Source: Chloroflexota bacterium
GTDB taxonomy: Bacteria; Chloroflexota; Anaerolineae; Anaerolineales; Villigracilaceae
DNA length: 8,605 nucleotides
Reading direction: 5' to 3'
Assembly: GCA_026389975.1 (NCBI GenBank)
Contig: JAPLGV010000063.1
Coordinates: 1-8,605, forward strand
The translations under genes were made by a program, and so were the position numbers. Each line of letters opens with the position of its first letter. The first letter of the stretch is position 1. The notes beneath the pieces were generated by a model. The model was not told the DNA's origin, did not search any database, and was given only the letters and a program-made list of their open reading frames with translations. Positions 7,238-8,605 of this stretch are shown here, in pieces.

Positions 7238-7740
7238 TACTTCACCTCCTTGCCCGACTTGCGCAGGGCTGCGACGAGTTCCATGGTTTTGTCCACGGTC
7301 ATATTGTCGTGATAGGCGATCCCGTCCGGACTCTGGATTTGGAACATGGGCGCCTTATCGCACCCGGCCAGGCACATGACCGCTTCGACGGTAACCATCC
7401 CGTCGGGGGTGGTCTCACCGACTTTGACGCCCAGGTTGCCGCACAGTTCCTCCAGGAACTTGTCGGCGCCGCGCAGGGCGCAGGGCAGGTCGGTGCAAAC
7501 CTGCATGCGGTATTTCCCGGCTTTCTCGTCATGGTAGAGAGTGTAGAAGCCGACAATCTCGGCCACGTCGGTGGAGGTAATATCGAGCATCTGCGCGATG
7601 TCTTCCAGCGCAGCTTTGGTGACGAAACCTTCGTCACGCTGCGCCAGATACAACAGCGGCATGACCGCTGAGCGTTTCTGCTCCGGCGGATACTTCGCAA
7701 AGATCTTTTTTACTTCCTCAGGATATTTTTCAGCAAGCAT
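7237..7740 (-). CDS. nuoE: NADH-quinone oxidoreductase subunit E ([2Fe-2S] thioredoxin-like)
   Basis: This is the small electron-input subunit that binds the off-path [2Fe-2S] cluster N1a and packs against NuoF. The protein is 167 residues, typical for the family. An N-terminal helical region (about 1-75, including the conserved VGFYTLYH segment) is followed by a thioredoxin-like domain with the four ligands in the family spacing: CTDLPC (Cys82, Cys87) and CLAGC (Cys123, Cys127). The ATG at 7740 is preceded in the transcript by GTGAGG at 7745-7750 with a four-base spacer. It lies 119 bases after nuoD, one of the two real gaps in this operon, and its stop codon overlaps the nuoF start. Confidence 0.98.
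   Translation of the reverse strand: MLAEKYPEEVKKIFAKYPPEQKRSAVMPLLYLAQRDEGFVTKAALEDIAQMLDITSTDVAEIVGFYTLYHDEKAGKYRMQVCTDLPCALRGADKFLEELCGNLGVKVGETTPDGMVTVEAVMCLAGCDKAPMFQIQSPDGIAYHDNMTVDKTMELVAALRKSGKEVK
7242..7251 (-). promoter_or_regulatory. Full-length Shine-Dalgarno for nuoF inside nuoE
   Basis: The transcript reads AAGGAGGTGA, a ten-base complement to the usual 16S rRNA 3' end, followed after four bases by the nuoF ATG. It overlaps the last codons of nuoE (Lys-Glu-Val-Lys). It is the strongest ribosome site in the window and suggests that nuoF is efficiently re-initiated after nuoE. Confidence 0.8.
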
Positions 7741-7759
7741 AAAACCTCACACCTGACGT

Positions 7760-7835
7760 GGTAGTCCCGGTTTCCCGTAAGAGCGTCGGGACGATGCCAG
7801 CGGGGTAGTCCCGGTTCCCGGACGGGGCACGGGAC
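7760..7835. repeat. Two tandem hairpin-capable repeats between nuoD and nuoE
   Basis: On the plus strand GGTAGTCCCGGTTTCCCG (7760-7777) recurs as GGTAGTCCCGGTTCCCG (7804-7820), 44 bases later and one T shorter. Each copy is followed by CGGGAC (7787-7792 and 7830-7835), which complements its own GTCCCG (7764-7769 and 7808-7813). Read in the transcript, each unit is GTCCCG, a variable interior, then CGGGAA(A)CCGGGACTACC, about 32-33 bases long. The arms are conserved while the interiors differ (TGCCCCGTC versus ACGCTCTTA), as expected for a structured or REP-like element and not for coding sequence. No U-run follows either stem, so a terminator is not supported. The possible roles (RNA processing or stability, or simply a dispersed repeat family) are inference. 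Confidence 0.7.
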
Positions 7836-7859
7836 ACTGGAGCACTTGATACGTGGCAC

Positions 7860-8605
7860 CTACCGGTCCACATCTCCCAGAACAATATCAACCGAGCCGA
7901 TGATGGCGACCAGGTCAGCAACCAACACCCCTTTGGACATCAATGGCAGGGACTGTAAATTATCGAACGACGGCGTCCGCCAGTGGATGCGGTACGGCGT
8001 GGGGCCTCCATCCGACTCTAAATAAACGCCCAGTTCGCCGCGCGGCGACTCGACTGCCGAATAGATTGCGCCCTTCGGAGCTTCGAAACCCTCGGTCCAC
8101 AGTTTGAAGTGGTGGATGAGCGCTTCCATACTGACGCCGATCTCCGAACGCGGCGGCGGGACGTATTTATGGTTGTTCGAGCGCACCGGACCCATCGGCA
8201 GTTTGTCCAGCGCCTGCTGGACGATCTTCAACGACTGGCGCATTTCCTCCAGGCGGACCAGGTAGCGTGCGTACACATCGCCTTCGGTGCGGGTCGGGAC
8301 CATGAAATCGTACTGCTCGTACCCGGAGTAGGGCCGGTCCTTGCGCAGGTCCCACTTGACGCCGCTGGCGCGCAGCATCGGGCCGGTCACGCCGAAATTC
8401 AGGCACTCTTCGGCGGTCAGCTTGCCGATCCCGTAGGTGCGGTCGAGCATGAGCGGGTTACGGGTCAGGAGCGCTTCGTACTGGTCAATGCGCTTCGGGA
8501 ATGTCTTGAGAATGTTTCGAACGGCTGCTTCGAACTCGACCGGCACGTCCCGCCACAACCCGCCGGGGCGGATGTAGGTGGTCATCATGCGCTGGCCGGA
8601 GCACA
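7860..8605 (-). CDS. nuoD: NADH-quinone oxidoreductase subunit D, C-terminal part (runs off the right edge)
   Basis: This is the 49 kDa-type subunit, related to the large subunit of [NiFe] hydrogenases, which with NuoB and NuoH forms the quinone-reduction site. The frame is open from the window edge to a TAG stop at 7860-7862, giving 247 residues of an expected roughly 370-420, so about the last 60 per cent. The visible part begins CSGQRMMTTYIRPGGLWRDV, which lies internally in the family, so the methionines at 8588 and 8585 are not the true start. Conserved segments are LTAEECLNFGVTGPMLRASG, IHHFKLWTEGF, AVESPRGELGVYLESDGG and the closing VADLVAIIGSVDIVLGDVDR. The hydrogenase-type metal cysteines are absent from the C-terminus, as is normal for NuoD. 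A fused NuoCD cannot be excluded because the N-terminus is outside the window. Confidence 0.96.
   Translation of the reverse strand, partial: CSGQRMMTTYIRPGGLWRDVPVEFEAAVRNILKTFPKRIDQYEALLTRNPLMLDRTYGIGKLTAEECLNFGVTGPMLRASGVKWDLRKDRPYSGYEQYDFMVPTRTEGDVYARYLVRLEEMRQSLKIVQQALDKLPMGPVRSNNHKYVPPPRSEIGVSMEALIHHFKLWTEGFEAPKGAIYSAVESPRGELGVYLESDGGPTPYRIHWRTPSFDNLQSLPLMSKGVLVADLVAIIGSVDIVLGDVDR

Noticed and set aside
7760..7835. A terminator or small CRISPR-like array between nuoD and nuoE
   Set aside because: There are only two copies with no spacer of regular length and no U-run. The copies are hairpin units with variable interiors, and no cas genes are in the window.
7741..7859. An internal promoter for nuoE
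   Set aside because: I saw no convincing -35/-10 pair in this GC-rich, repeat-bearing gap, and the repeats make chance matches uninformative.

Overview
This window is a contiguous piece of a respiratory complex I (proton-pumping NADH:quinone oxidoreductase) operon, read entirely from the minus strand. In transcription order, from right to left, it holds the 3' part of nuoD, complete nuoE, nuoF, nuoG, nuoH, nuoI, nuoJ and nuoK, and the 5' part of nuoL, which runs off the left edge. This is the usual bacterial nuo order, so nuoA-nuoC should lie beyond the right edge and the rest of nuoL, nuoM and nuoN beyond the left edge.

Organism: a bacterium with moderately high GC and good Shine-Dalgarno sites. 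Separate (unfused) genes, retained NuoE/F/G, the extra N7 cluster ligands in NuoG and the general feel of the proteins fit a Chloroflexota (Anaerolineae-like) genome. That placement is from recollection of family sequences, not from a search, and is only moderately confident.

Layout: 8605-7860 nuoD (quinone-side 49 kDa-type subunit, partial); 7859-7741 a 119-base spacer with two related hairpin-capable repeats; 7740-3565 the NADH-dehydrogenase module nuoE-nuoF-nuoG, overlapping end to start; 3553-1918 nuoH and nuoI, overlapping by 14 bases; 1917-1832 a spacer of about 86 bases filled with degenerate heptamer-type repeats arranged as an inverted array; 1831-1 the membrane-arm genes nuoJ, nuoK and nuoL, again tightly packed. 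There is no gene-free stretch over 300 bases, and I saw no tRNA, rRNA, CRISPR array, mobile element, promoter or classical terminator.

How the genes work together: NuoF binds FMN and oxidises NADH. Electrons pass through Fe-S clusters in NuoE, NuoF, NuoG and NuoI to quinone at the NuoD/NuoH interface. NuoH, NuoJ, NuoK and NuoL are membrane subunits that couple this to proton translocation. All cluster-ligand motifs expected in the complete subunits are present, so the complex looks functional.

I do not see a previously undescribed gene system. What merits a second look is the two repeat-bearing spacers. They are the only sizeable gaps in an otherwise overlapping operon, and they fall where one structural module ends and another begins.
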